From the NCBI RefSeq assembly GCF_030272615.1, contig NC_081407.1, positions 438,743,230 to 438,807,229 on the forward strand: a stretch of 64,000 nt of DNA, written 5' to 3'. Each line of letters opens with the position of its first letter. Position 1 is the stretch's first letter. Under the pieces are notes generated by a model. It was not told the DNA's origin. It worked only from the letters and a program-made list of their open reading frames with translations, and searched no databases. The stretch is from Cryptomeria japonica. Its lineage: Eukaryota; Streptophyta; Pinopsida; Cupressales; Cupressaceae. A program made the position numbers and the translations under genes. Of the stretch, positions 45,223 through 56,885 are shown piece by piece.

Positions 45223-48200
45223 ATGAGTTTTACAACAACAAGTCCTACTTACACTATTCCCGTTAGACGAAGCCTTAGAATTAAGTCTTTCCAAGGTGTA
45301 ATTACCGAGGAGATGGAACCTAATTTGAATGGCCTTTTTAACGAGGACATGGGTAATTCCTCTAATCCTCTTAATGATGAAGAAGCTCTCCATGAGGTTT
45401 CTGTAGAACAACTTTCAAAATTGGATAACCAATTTGATGATTTTCGACAATGGATGTCTCAAGAATACCCTGATAGTCAAGCTCTTCCATTAATTGAGGG
45501 TCTAAAACGTATGGTTCAAAGTGATAAGAATGGAATTGATATTTTGCGTGGTATTGCACACATTGTGGATTTGAATGTGATGCCTATGAAGAGTTGTGCC
45601 GAAACTTTAGGTTATACACAACCTCCTACTCAAGTTAATCATTCTATTCCTTTGACAACTTCTATTGCTAGTATACCTACTTTTACATCAAACATAATGA
45701 CTACTTCAATACAAGACATTCCTCCTATGATCACCAGTCATGGGGGCAATCCCTCTTCTTCAATCAACCCACTTCCTTCATTCAATCCGACTTTTTCATT
45801 CATTCCTTCAATGAGTGTCCCTATTATATCTCCACAAATGAACATGACGCAAGGGGGCAATTCATTTAATCATTCCATTCCTCCTTGTAGTGTTCCTCCT
45901 TTCCAATCATCTCCTATGACTAACTATCATAGTGTCCCACCACCTTACTCTCTACCTTATTTCAATAACATAACACCTCCATCACAATCTAACACATCTA
46001 ATATGAACTCTTCGCTGAAGCGACCATTAACAATCTTGCACAAACTGTCTCTTCCTTACAGCAACAAATTGCCTCTATGAATCAATCTAAGTTTAGTGTG
46101 CCCACATTTGATGTTGCGAACCCACTTTCTATTGACATTGTTTGAGTTATTCCCCCTAAACATGTTGAAATTCCGCATTTGGAGCTTTATAATGGTAAGG
46201 GTGATCCTCTAACACATGTTAAGACCTTTCAAACAATATGTACTGATTTTGCTTATGACCAAAGGTTGCTTGCAAAACTGTTTACTAGAACATTAGGAGA
46301 TAAAGCCCTACAATGGTACTGCTCATTGCCTTCCTATTCGATTACTTCTTTCAAACAACTTGCAAATGCTTTTATTCAACAATTTCAAAACAATATAAGT
46401 CCTAAAGTTACTTTGATTGATTTAATGCATTGTAAACAAGGTGTTAAAGAAAAAGTGACTGATTTCATTGGTAGATATAAGCATTTGTATGCTCAAATTT
46501 CTTTTCCAGTACCTAACAATGATATTCAAAGAATCTTTATTTTTAATTTACAAAAAGATATTAGAGAAAAACTCCTATTTTCTGAGTTTACTTCTTTCCA
46601 ACAGTTGTGCGCAACTCTTCACAATTATCAACTGACTGTGAGCCAAATGGAACAAGCAAATCCTATGGCTCCGAGTGATAAGGGTGATAGTAGTCAACAA
46701 CTATTTGGGAAGTTTAAACCGAACAGAGAGTCCATTAAATTCAATGAAAACATCATCAACAACAATGTGAATGCAGCATCAGGTGTGCCTCCTATTTCTA
46801 AGTTTTTCAAGAAAGAAAGAAAGTTTACTCCTTTGAATGAATCATTGCATAGTATTATGAATAAGTTATTGGAACAAAATGTGCTTACTCTTCCTCCTAT
46901 AAAGCAAATAGATCCTACAAAGATTAACTCACCCTATTTTGATAACAAATCTTTTTGTCAATTTCATCGTCATCCTGGGCATGATACTGAAAAATGTTTT
47001 TATTTGAAGGGTAAAATTCAAGATTTGATTGATAATAATACTTCTAGAGTGAATGATAAAGGCAACACATCTGTAGCTCCTCCTAACCAAAATCTTCAGA
47101 TTTTTACTGATCCATTACCTTCTCACACCTCTAATGCGATTGATACTACTGATTCCTCTGTCTCACCTGATGATCTTGTGTCCATGACTCCGAATGTGAT
47201 TAACTTTGTAGAGCAGCAGAAAATCCCTAAAGAACTTTCCATCACATTTGATTCCAGTGAAACTATCAGGGCACCTGATGGTCCTTTATATATAGTTGCA
47301 AAAGTCAAGAATACACCTTGCCGTGGAGTGCTTATTGATCCTTCTTGTATGGTTAATATCATTACTGAAGAATTTATTTTTACTTTGCAATTGAATCAAG
47401 TGATCTATGATGAAACAAATGTGGTTGTGAAACTATTTGATGCATTTTCTTCTCCTGCAATTGGTTCTATTACATTACCTATTGAGGTCCATAACAAATC
47501 CCTTGATGTGGACTTTGCTATTATTCCATCATCCGAACAATTTCGTGTGAAGCTAGGCTATCCTTGGCTATCTTCCATGAAAGCTATTGCTTCTCCTATT
47601 CACAAGTGTTTGAAATTTCCCCACAATGGTGAAGTTGTTACTGTCAATCATAGTCTCTTTAAACCATCTGAAAGAACTTCTAGCGTTCCTATTGATTACT
47701 TTTGGCCTAAACAATTCCAATCTCTTCCTCCGCGAAGTGATCATCTTTTCAAATCTTATCAAAAGTGGAAAAAAGATATGATCCTATCTCTAAGCGAACC
47801 TAGAACACCCAAACTTGACATTCCTATCGTTCTTGAGAAGGAAGTTCTTCCCTTGAAAGATAAAACTAATGTCTTTCCTCAAGAAGATTCCCAACCCATT
47901 CCTATGGATGTGACTATGCCTATAGCTAATAAACTTCCTAAAAGTAGACTTATACCTCCTCGTCATGATGGACTTGGTCTCCTCCCTAAACCGAATATTC
48001 CCCCCTTATATGGAGCAGTTCCTCCTCCTTCCTCTTATGGAGAGAAGAGACCTTCCTCTTCTCCTATTATTCAACCTAAGAGACCACAACCTAAACACCC
48101 AAGTGATAAGGATGAGAACATTCCTCCTCCTCAATCTTCGCAACTTCCTACTAAGACTAGACGGAATCGTTCTGCACGTGAATGCCGACGAAAGCGTCGT

Positions 48201-48656
48201 CTTAGAGCTCAGGCAGCTGCTTCTCAAACTTTGCAATCCCCAAAAACACCTTCAACAAGCATTATTCCATTTTCTCTTCAGCCGAAAATTGAGCCAAAAT
48301 CTCCTAAACATAAGATGCATGATGGTCTTGATCCTATGTGAGTTAAAGATCCTATTTTTATAAATCTTGATGATGATATAGATGAAAATGTTATTCATGA
48401 TGAAAATGTTACTTCTCTTGCTTCTGATAGTGAATATGAATTTGTTGATATTGATAACCATTTATCTAACGAATTTTCTAAAGCACTTATCCTAGCTCCT
48501 AGACAAGAACAATGTGGCTTGGAACATGAACATAGCCCTTGTTTGGATCTTGTGATAGCTCCATCTGCTATGTTGGATGTTCCTCCTCTAGCGTGTTTCC
48601 TACCTTCCCAAAATATTGATCAGCAAGATCGGGGGGTAGATGACGTGCTAGACTAG
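45223..48656 (+). pseudogene. Element H gag-protease frame, nearly intact
   Basis: ATG 45223 starts MSFTTTSPTYTIPVRRSLRI; a frameshift near 46010 leads into the second frame, which has stops only at 46143 and 48339 before the TAG at 48654. Gag core at 46160-46660: LELYNGKGDPLTHVKTFQ, ALQWYCSLPSYSITSFKQL and FIGRYKHLYAQI. A knuckle-like motif FCQFHRHPGHDTEKCFYLK is at about 46950. The protease region (47270-47650) has GVLIDPSCMVNIITEE, with the catalytic Asp but Pro-Ser in place of Ser/Thr-Gly, and KLGYPWLSSMKAI, then HKCLKFPHNGEVV. A Pro-rich tail ends in a strongly basic run (RSARECRRKRRLRAQ), then an acidic stretch. No polymerase motif follows. Confidence 0.88.
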
Positions 48657-49396
48657 TTCATTAGCATAGCAGACTCTCTCCTCCTCTCTTTTGTCACTTC
48701 TTCTATGTGTTATTCTCATTCTTCTATTTGTTGTCCTTAGTGTGGTCTACTTGAGGACAATGCAAAACATTGAGATCTCTTTTGGTCTCTCTCATGTTGA
48801 CTCAAAAGACACATGTGTTCCCTTCTTCTAGGTGACCTTCCTTGATTGGGGAATGAAGAACAATTATGCATACATACATATGATATACATGAATTATCAT
48901 ACAGCATACTGACCCCGAGGAAAGCGAAGTCACCTTGTGCCTTGTGTGTTGTGTCTATTATCCTTGGGCTTATCTCACACTTGGGGGCTAAATCCTTGTG
49001 ATAACGTGCTCCTTTCTCATCTCTTATATGTATCACTACCTTAAAGCAATCACCCCTGGTGAGGTGTGTGCGATCGCTTTAACGTAGGGGGGCATACATC
49101 CCGTTCATATCTTTTCAAGATACTTGAAAATTTCTTGACAAATTTAGCTTTGCCTTGAAATTTTTTGATATCTTTCTTGCATGACTCATAGTGAGGGAAC
49201 CTTACTACTGACAATCATGGTTCTCCCTCGTGATCTTCCCTTTTACTTTGTCAATCGAAGTCGTAAGATCCTTAGTCCATTAGGGGCTTGGTGTATCTTG
49301 CCTCCTTGACGTGGTGAAAGTTTTTCAATGTTGTTTCCTTGTACTTTACCGGAAGTATGGGCGTACGTTTATACTCCCGCTAAAGTGGGGGCTAAA
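48657..49396 (+). other. Element H 3' non-coding region with polypurine tract
   Basis: No frame. CACTTGGGGGCTAAATCC (48971) and ACGTAGGGGGGCATAC (49083) are internal purine-rich copies; AAAGTGGGGGCTAAA (49382-49396) directly before the LTR is the polypurine tract. Confidence 0.8.
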
Positions 49397-50664
49397 TGTA
49401 GCGTCCTAAAATTGTGACACTTGCAATTTCGACTGCATTTGGGTCTTCACGATGGTGATGCAACACGGAAGCTGAATGGAGACCCCGAAACTTGTTCATG
49501 ACACCAAAAACTGCATTTTTCAGCACCCTTGCCTGATCCTCCTTGCACCCCGCTGTCCCTGGAGGTGGGACCATGGCACCCAGTGCCCTGGTCCTTCAGG
49601 ACTAGGGCACCCAGTGCCCTAGTTCCCCAGGACCATGGCGCCCAGCGCCCTGGTCCCTGGCCCTATTTTGGGCCCGGTCTCTTTTGGGGCTTCGGGTCTT
49701 TGAGCTGCAAATTGGAAAATAATATTTCCTGGTCAGCCTAAGGTCAGGAAAATCAGTCTTTCAACCCTAATTGACAAGTATATAAACTACATTTCCTCTC
49801 CCATTTTGAGGAGGAAGGACATATGTGTACAAGACGCGGAAACGATATTCAAACATTCAATCATTCAAGCATTCAAGCATTCAAGCATTCCTTCAAGCAA
49901 TTGAGCATTCTAAGTCTCCATTCAAGGCTAAGTGTTGCATTCAAGACAAGGATTCAACCATTGAAGAGGAGATCACATACAACATACAACATACTACATA
50001 CATTACACCTTTGCATGTAAGAATACAAACATTCTTACAACAAGGTATCAATACTTGTTTACATTACAAACATTTACATTTACAACATTCTCATTTCTTG
50101 GTTAATTCCAAAACCGGGGTTTGACCTAAAGGCAAACCCCTCATCCCTAACCCCCCAATCATCCTCTCTTTTTTGTGTGTAGGTTGCAGGTACGCGGCTG
50201 TAATTGAAGATCTGGAATCCTTGTGCAGAGACGAACAGATCCCCCTTCGTTTCGCAGATTTTTCGGAGGACCGTGTGCACGCCGGGCGCCATCGTCCTGT
50301 CAACTTTTGCTCAAATTTGCAAGACAGCACCGTCTCGACATTTTACTGCTAATTCCAGGTCCACAGCTTCATCTCATATCCCTATCTCTGTTTATAAGCG
50401 AATCTTTCCTACTTTACATGCATTCCTAGTTCAATCTTTCTATCTACATTCTTTACAAAAGAGGGTATCCTTGATGTCTTAACCCTTGAAACTCATTTAG
50501 AATCCAATCTTGCATTGTGTGGGATTGGATCTTATGGGTTTCAACCCCTCTTTTGAATGTAAAGTCCCTCCTAAGTGAAAACCATCAACAATAGTGACTC
50601 CCCCTTCTCTCTCCTTGGAGTTGGGGAGGGGAGAACGACTAGGGTTCGATTTTTCCACTTTACA
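49397..50664 (+). repeat. Element H 3' LTR, 1,268 bp
   Basis: TGTAGCGTCCTAAAATTG to CCACTTTACA. In its first two GC-rich units, CG dinucleotides of the 5' LTR read TG or CA, while the third unit is unchanged. The ATTCAAGC array is one unit different from the 5' LTR. ATATG follows. Confidence 0.94.
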
Positions 50665-52846
50665 ATATGCAAAAGCCCTTCTGGAAGCACCCAATGAGCC
50701 TAAGGAAGAGGTATTTGGTAGTGCTGAGACCATTGAAAGCCAAATTCAATCTAAGAAGAGAGTAAAGAAAGTTGAAGCAACTATGAGAAGAGGTTCAAGG
50801 AAGGCTAAGGCTATAAAAGAAGATGTACTGAAACAAACCAGTATCACTGAAGATGAGTTACAGGCACAACAACCAGAAACTCACCTGTCACTGGTAGCAA
50901 CTTCTTCAGAGAGTGACATGCCAGCTGAATTTAAAAGAGTTGTAAGGAAAAGACAACCTTCACTGGTATCCACACCTTCACCTAGAAGAACCAGGCAAAA
51001 ACAACAAGCAGTGAGGCCCCCGGTCAAGAAGTCTACTCCTAAGAAGAAAAAGTTGACACCAAAGAAAAGGACTCAACAAAATATTTCTCCGATTGATAGA
51101 CTATTGGATGAAATCACATAAGAAGGACAGTTGAAAAACATCAACAAACTATATGACTCACTATCAATTGATGATAAAGAAAAGGTTGAAAACAGTGTTA
51201 TTTTACACTTGGATATCTACAAGAAGTTCTTGATGCAAATTGTAGATGAAGTACCAGATGAACTATTCAAGATACTAGAAGCAAGAAGACAATATGTTAT
51301 AGAGCTTGATAAGAAAATAAAAATTGAAAAATTACTTGTTGTCTACCCAATTAACTCTTCAAAAGAAATATATGATCTAATTGCAGAAGCCAACCAGTTA
51401 GTATTCTCTACTGCACACCGGTATATTGCACTAATGGTTGGAAGAGTAAATGAGGTTGCAGAAGAAACTGAAAATGCATGGGATATATTCCTTATTGAGA
51501 AGGAAAAACAAGAAGAGTATAGAAACCCTAAACCAATCAAGGTATATTAGAAAGACAAGGATAAGGGTAAAGGAAAGGTTGGTGGTCCTCCAAGCATCGA
51601 AATAAGAGATAACTTATCCCCACCACCTCTGATTACTCCACCGGTAACAACAACTGAAAATCAACTAGCTAATGAGAGTATGGATATATCACAAGATGAT
51701 ACAAATCCTAATCCTGAGGTCTTATACATAGTTGATGTTGATACTCAAAAGGTCAACATTGTGATAGACAAGGACACAATCGGTAAGATAGATATGGCTA
51801 GTGAACCACCGGTAGCTAACAACATTGATAACATCGAAGGAAAAGAGGCAGATGATAGCACAGATCAACAAATAGAGAGACAAGCAAAGCAACAGGCTCC
51901 GGAACAGCAACAGGTTCATGTGGAAACAGTGCCACCGGCAACAGGAGAACAACAAAAACCTTTGCTTAAGGAAATGGAAACACAGACTGACCTACCAGAG
52001 GTCACTACAAGCAAGGATATTGCTCCCACCAGCGGAATTCAGAGAGTTGACTCTTCAACTACAAGATCTAAGGCAACAAATGTAACTGAAGTTCTTTTAG
52101 ATTCTTTAAAGATAATAACTGACTGTAGTTCACGGGCATATAAAGCTATAGATGACACAATTCCAATTTTGAAGATGATAGTTCCAAAATGCAATGTAGA
52201 TAATAAGGATTCTTTGAGTCAACTAGACACTTTGTCTAAGTATATTACTGACAACACAGTGACAGTTGAATAAATAAAGGAAGAGGTATTCAAAGACAGG
52301 TTGGAAATTGAAAAACAAAAATTCTTTGAGGATCAAATAAAGAAGTGTACTAGGGAATTTGACACACTTCTACTAGAACTATGTAACACATTGAAGGAAT
52401 TTAAAACTTTGTACAAAGATATTTGCAAGACAAACTTTTTAACAATTGACATAGATAAGAAAATGAGCAAGGCACAAGAAGAAATAAATCAACTTGCTGA
52501 CAATTTTGTTAATTCACCTGATACATTATCAGTTTTTGAGCAAAAGATAACTAGTTTTGAGGAAGAATTATTGAAGCTAGAGAGAGAAAAGGAGAGAATA
52601 ATAAACAAGGCTAAGAATCTGAGATTAAGACTAAGTCCAAGACTGGACTATCTAGCATCCCCGAGGAAAGAAATATCTGAGGCACTAGTACAAGGATAGA
52701 AAACATCGGCAAAGCATATGCAGCACCTCATCGATACAGTTCAAAGAATAGAGGCATCAATAAAAGACAGTAAGAAGTTTTTGGAAAGCATAAATTTGGT
52801 TTTGGCGGATCTTTTTCAAATTGTAACCACCCAGTTACAAGGTTGA
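50665..52846 (+). pseudogene. Element F accessory frame, C-terminal part: basic and coiled-coil region
   Basis: In phase with 42772. One frame with stops at 51119, 51548, 52271 and 52697 runs to a TGA at 52844-52846. It has a basic Lys/Arg-rich stretch (KKSTPKKKKLTPKKRTQQN, about 51024-51080), likely a nuclear or nucleic-acid binding signal; a helical domain (SIDDKEKVENSVILHLDIYKKF, NEVAEETENAWDIFLIEKEK); a Gln/Pro/Glu-rich linker; and a coiled coil (FEQKITSFEEELLKLEREKERI). With the N-terminal part it makes about 1,090 codons. No enzyme motif was recognised. It occupies the place of pol. Confidence 0.72.
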
Positions 52847-53054
52847 GACAAAAAACTACAAATCTATTGACACTTTGACAACCTTTGTCATTGATGCCAA
52901 AGGGGGAGTAGTAGTATGAGAAAATAATCAGCAAAAGACTTATTTTCTCAGGGGGAGCTCACTTTTTTTTGGTACACAATTTTTGGATTACAAGTTTTGG
53001 ATACACTTTTTGAATTTTCTCATGAGTGTTGCCATCAATGCCAAAGGGGGGGAT
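52847..53054 (+). other. Element F 3' untranslated region with purine tracts
   Basis: Non-coding. CCAAAGGGGGAGTAG at 52899, CAGGGGGAGCTC at 52950 and AAAGGGGGGGAT directly before the LTR (about 53043-53054). The last one is the polypurine tract. The same layout precedes the LTRs of D and E. Confidence 0.82.
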
Positions 53055-53861
53055 TGTTGGCATATGCACACTCCAATGAGACATTGTAGGTGATTGAAGG
53101 TTTCGTCATTGATGTTAACCTTACAATCCTATGACACTGGCAAGGCAATCCACCGACACCAACAAAATTAGATTCTACACTGGCACACAGACCATTGGCA
53201 CCGACAGTGAAAGGAAGCATACCGGCACAGAGGCCGACAGGATTTTTGTTGTAATATATTTTGTTTATTATTGTAAAATCATTGTAAGCTGACTTGGCGA
53301 GTTGTAAAATGACTCTTATATAAGAGAGATCATTGTAGAACATTTTGTGTAAGTAAGAGGAATGTAATTAGGCGAAATAAGGCAGACCTATTATGCAAAT
53401 AATAGGTTAAGGGTTTATGTAAGAAGAAAAGCAGAAACCGGTATTGGATCTGGCATTATAGATGCTACTTTGAAGTAGTACAAGACACTGGATTTATATA
53501 ATCCATTTTGTAAGTCAGTGAGACTTTCTATTTTGTATTTGAGTAGTGAGCTCTAGGCACTTGGCCTTCCTGCATGTGCAGGCCCCTCTTGTAGCAGTAA
53601 TATTCTCTTATTGGCTAGTAAGTGAATATTGTGGGTCACAAATCCCACCGAGGTTTTTCCCACACTGGGTTTCCTCTTTAAATCCTTGTGTTATGGTGTG
53701 TTTCTCATGTGGTTGTTTTTAGCTCTATTTATTGCATTACTTTCTGCTTACCAGTACACAATATTAATATGCTCTACATGTTTTAAGTTAAGAAAATCAA
53801 ATTACCAGTTAGATATTGATTCACCCCCCCCCCCCTCTCAGTATCTGTGGGAATCCTAACA
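53055..53861 (+). repeat. Element F 3' LTR, 807 bp
   Basis: TGTTGGCATATGCAC to GGGAATCCTAACA, followed by GGTAC. It carries a longer C-run (12 or more) than the 5' LTR before CTCTCAGTATCT. Confidence 0.93.
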
Positions 53862-55539
53862 GGTACAAAATGAAGATCCAGTTACACCGATATCATCTAA
53901 AAATTCCACTGTAACTAAGGAACAACAGCAAACAAAGACACCCCGTAATGTAAGATTGAACCACTCTGGAGATCAAATAATTGGGAACAAGTATCAAGGA
54001 GTTATGACAAGAGTAAGACTGGAAAATGAAGATGTATAAAGACTGGATTAAAGCTATGGAAGAAGAATTAGAACAAATTGAAAAGAATAACACATGGACA
54101 TTAGTTCCCCGACCTAAAGACAAAAATGTAATTGGAACAAAATGGGTATTCAGAAACAAACTTAATGAAGATGGTAAGGTAATCAGAAATAAAGCAAGAC
54201 TAGTATGTAAGGGATATTCATAGAAAGAAGGAATTGATTACAATGAAACCTTTTCATTGGTAGCTAGAATTGAGGTAGTCAGATTATTCTTGGCTTTTGC
54301 AGCACACAAAAACTACAAAGTATATCAAATAGATATTAAATGTGCATTTCTGAATGGAGATCTTGAAGAAGAAGTTTATATTGAGCAAACTGATGGATTT
54401 TCTTTAATAGATAACAAAGATATGGTTTGCAGGTTAAGGAAAGCTTTGTATGGATTGAAGCAAGCTCCAAGAGCTTGGTATGCTAGATTGGATAAATACC
54501 TTTTGAAGATTGACTTTTCTAAAGGTAATGCTGACAATAACTTATACTATAAAGTGACTAATGATGACATCTTGGTTATAGAAGTTTTTGTTGATGATAT
54601 AATCTTTGGAGGAGAAGATGGATTATGTAAAGACTTTTCTATTGAAATGTAGCAAGAATTTGAAATGTCTATGATTGGAGAGAAAAAATTATTTTTAGGA
54701 TTACAGATTTCACAGACTGATAAAGGTATATTCTTGAGTCAAACTAAGTACTTGAAGGAGTTACTAAAGGAATTTGGGATGGAGAACTCTAAACTGCTAA
54801 GCACACCTATGACTACAAATGACAAATTATCACTAAGGGATGAATCTACACCTGTTAATCTGACTAGGTACAAATCTATGATAGGAGGCCTAATGTATTT
54901 GACACAAACAAGACCTGATTTATGAATGTAGTATGTATTGTTTCAATATTTTAGAGTAATCCTAAAGAAAATCATGAATCAACAGTAAAAAGGATTTTCT
55001 GGTACTTACAAGGCACTACAAATCTTGGCCTATGGTATCCTAGAGATGAAAACTTTGAATTATGTGCATACACAGATGCAAATTGGGTAGGAGATGTAGA
55101 TGACAAAAAAAGCACCACCGACGGAGCATTTTTTCTTGGAAGCAGATTAATTTCTTGGTTGAGTAAGAAACAAAGTTGCACATCTTTATCAACAGCTGAA
55201 TCAGAATATGTTGTAGCAGCAACCAACTGTACACAAGTATTATGGATTAAGCAAATGTTGAAGGACATAAAAGTAAAATGCAAGGAACCTATAACTATCT
55301 ATTGTGATAATACAACATCAATTGATATATCTAAGAATCCGGTACTACATTCTAAAACTAAACATGTCTCTATCAAACTGAATTTTCTGAAAGAGAATGT
55401 TGAAGCAAAAGAAGTAAAATTGGTTTATGTGAATACTAAAGAACAGATTGTAGATATTTTCACTAAGCCTTTGCCTAAGGAGACCTTTGAATATCTCAGA
55501 GGTCAGCTTGGGATCATACCCCCACTGGTAGAGACTTAG
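53862..55539 (+). pseudogene. Element E pol: reverse transcriptase and RNase H
   Basis: Continues the frame cut at 39373. A linker (PRNVRLNHSGDQIIG) leads to the reverse transcriptase: [45 protein letters not shown] followed by a stop where D has Gln, IDIKCAFLNGDLEEEVYIEQ, LRKALYGLKQAPRAWYARLDKY, the active site FVDDIIFGG, and TKYLKELLKEFGM. A base is lost at about 54920, then NHESTVKRIFWYLQG and RNase H: CAYTDANWVGDVDDKKSTT, TAESEYVVAATNC, YCDNTTSIDISKNP and IVDIFTKPLPKETFEYLRGQLG, to a TAG near 55537. The order (integrase before reverse transcriptase) is that of Ty1/copia. Confidence 0.93.
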
Positions 55540-55834
55540 ACAGTTGATGTTTGTCATCAATCGACAGAACTAACAGAGAAATCTTTTACTTCGACTTTGA
55601 TGAGGAGAGCTACTTCTCAGGGGGAGTAGTTGGTATATTGGATAAGTTGGTATTTTGTATTTGAACCTGGGAGATTTTTATTTTGGGAGAGATTGATTAC
55701 TCTCTGTACTTGAATTTTGATTTCTGGTTTTGATCTCTTTTGGGAGATTGTTGGTTTTTGGTATTTGGCACTTCTGTTTTGGCACTTTGATGGTTTTTCC
55801 ATCTTGTGTTGCCTTCAATGCCAAAGGGGGAGAT
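55540..55834 (+). other. Element E 3' untranslated region with purine tracts
   Basis: Non-coding. TCAGGGGGAGTAG at 55617 and AAAGGGGGAGAT (55823-55834) before the LTR, the second being the polypurine tract. Confidence 0.85.
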
Positions 55835-56885
55835 TGTTGGTATTTTAGATATGTTGATATGGTTTTTTCATTGATGTCAACACCTATTAACACTTATCAA
55901 CTCTGGCACTTGGAGAATTGACAATGTTCACCGGCAAGCTAGTGACTTATGCATAGTCACCGGTATCTTGTTCACCGACACTTGAAATGACATGGAAAAC
56001 ACTTGGTTATGTTGAAGACATTGTTTGGACACTTTGTCTTGGAGATTTGTTCATTGGTATATTCATGTTTACATATTTGCTATTACTGGCAAATAGGTCT
56101 AGGATAAGCATCGACAAGCTTATCTATTCCAGATCAGCACGACACGCTATGGAGATGATTTATTAATGTTGTAAATGCATTAAGCCAACATGTTGAATCA
56201 GATATTGCATCGGTTATTGTTCTACTTGTAAATTGTTTTTATTGTAATATCTTTTGTAAAGCCGACCTATACATTTGGTCCTAGGCTTCGGTATATATGT
56301 AAGATCTTATTTGTAAGATCGATATGTGATTGAAAAAGGATTGTAATAAGGTATATGCAAGAATAAGAAGAACTATACACGCAGACATCATTTGAAGGTT
56401 GAAGGAAGGTTTTTGTGAAGATATATCAGAATTGAACCAGTACTGAATCCAGCATATGAAGATGCTATTTTGAGCAGTACATCATTATTGGATTTAACCA
56501 TCCAATTGTAGTCAGTGTGACTCCTATTTGTGTTTGAGCAGTGAGCTCTAGGCGCTTGGCCTTTTTGCATGTGCAGACCCCCTATTGTATACACATATTA
56601 TCTGCAGTAGTATCATCTAATTATGGGTAAGGTTTCCCACCGTGGTTTTTCCCATTACAGGGTTTCCACGTACAAATATTGGTGTTATGTGTTGTGGATG
56701 ATATTGTCTTTCTGTTTCATACATCAATCTTTACCAGTACTGAAACTAACTGATAAACTGTCTACCGACATTAAGTTTGGTTTACTGGTATTAAGCATTA
56801 AGTTTAGATAAGTTGTTTTTGGCTTAAATTTATTTGACAATTGATTTACCCCCCGCCCCCTCTCAGTTGTCTCTGGGACCTAACA
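55835..56885 (+). repeat. Element E 3' LTR, 1,051 bp
   Basis: TGTTGGTATTTTAG to GGGACCTAACA. It shares the GTAGTCAGTGTGACTCC and TGCATGTGCAG module and a C-run before CTCTCAGTTGTC with D and F. Following bases are TTGTC. Its 5' partner is missing, so the end was set from the TG/CA rule and from LINE I sequence resuming directly after it. Confidence 0.88.

Larger units (their letters stand above)
42773..50664 (+). mobile_element. Element H: Ty3/gypsy element coding only gag and protease, tRNA-Trp primed
   Basis: LTRs of 1.27 kb at 42773-44041 and 49397-50664, well conserved; flanks TTATG and ATATG (four of five bases). Internal region: primer site matching tRNA-Trp, a 1.2-kb leader, one gag-protease frame of about 1,144 codons, and a 0.75-kb non-coding end with a G-rich purine tract. 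No reverse transcriptase, RNase H or integrase. The gag and protease motifs resemble the Tat/Ogre-like group. One frameshift and two stops make it nearly intact, the least damaged coding unit of the window. Confidence 0.9.
39374..53861 (+). mobile_element. Element F: non-autonomous copia-like element with a large accessory frame
   Basis: LTRs of about 0.8 kb at 39374-40175 and 53055-53861, a tRNA-Met-type primer site with one mismatch, a gag homologous to that of D, and then, in place of protease, integrase and reverse transcriptase, a long accessory frame (41686-42772 plus 50665-52846), followed by a purine tract. Element H is inserted in the accessory frame. Flanking bases are AGTAT and GGTAC, a target duplication with two transitions; the copia frame of E resumes across F. 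F must have used enzymes from a relative. Confidence 0.9.

Noticed and set aside
48160-48230. bZIP-like basic run at the end of H gag-protease
   Set aside because: Arg-rich with Ser-Ala-Arg spacing like a basic region, but no leucine zipper follows; probably a nucleic-acid-binding tail.
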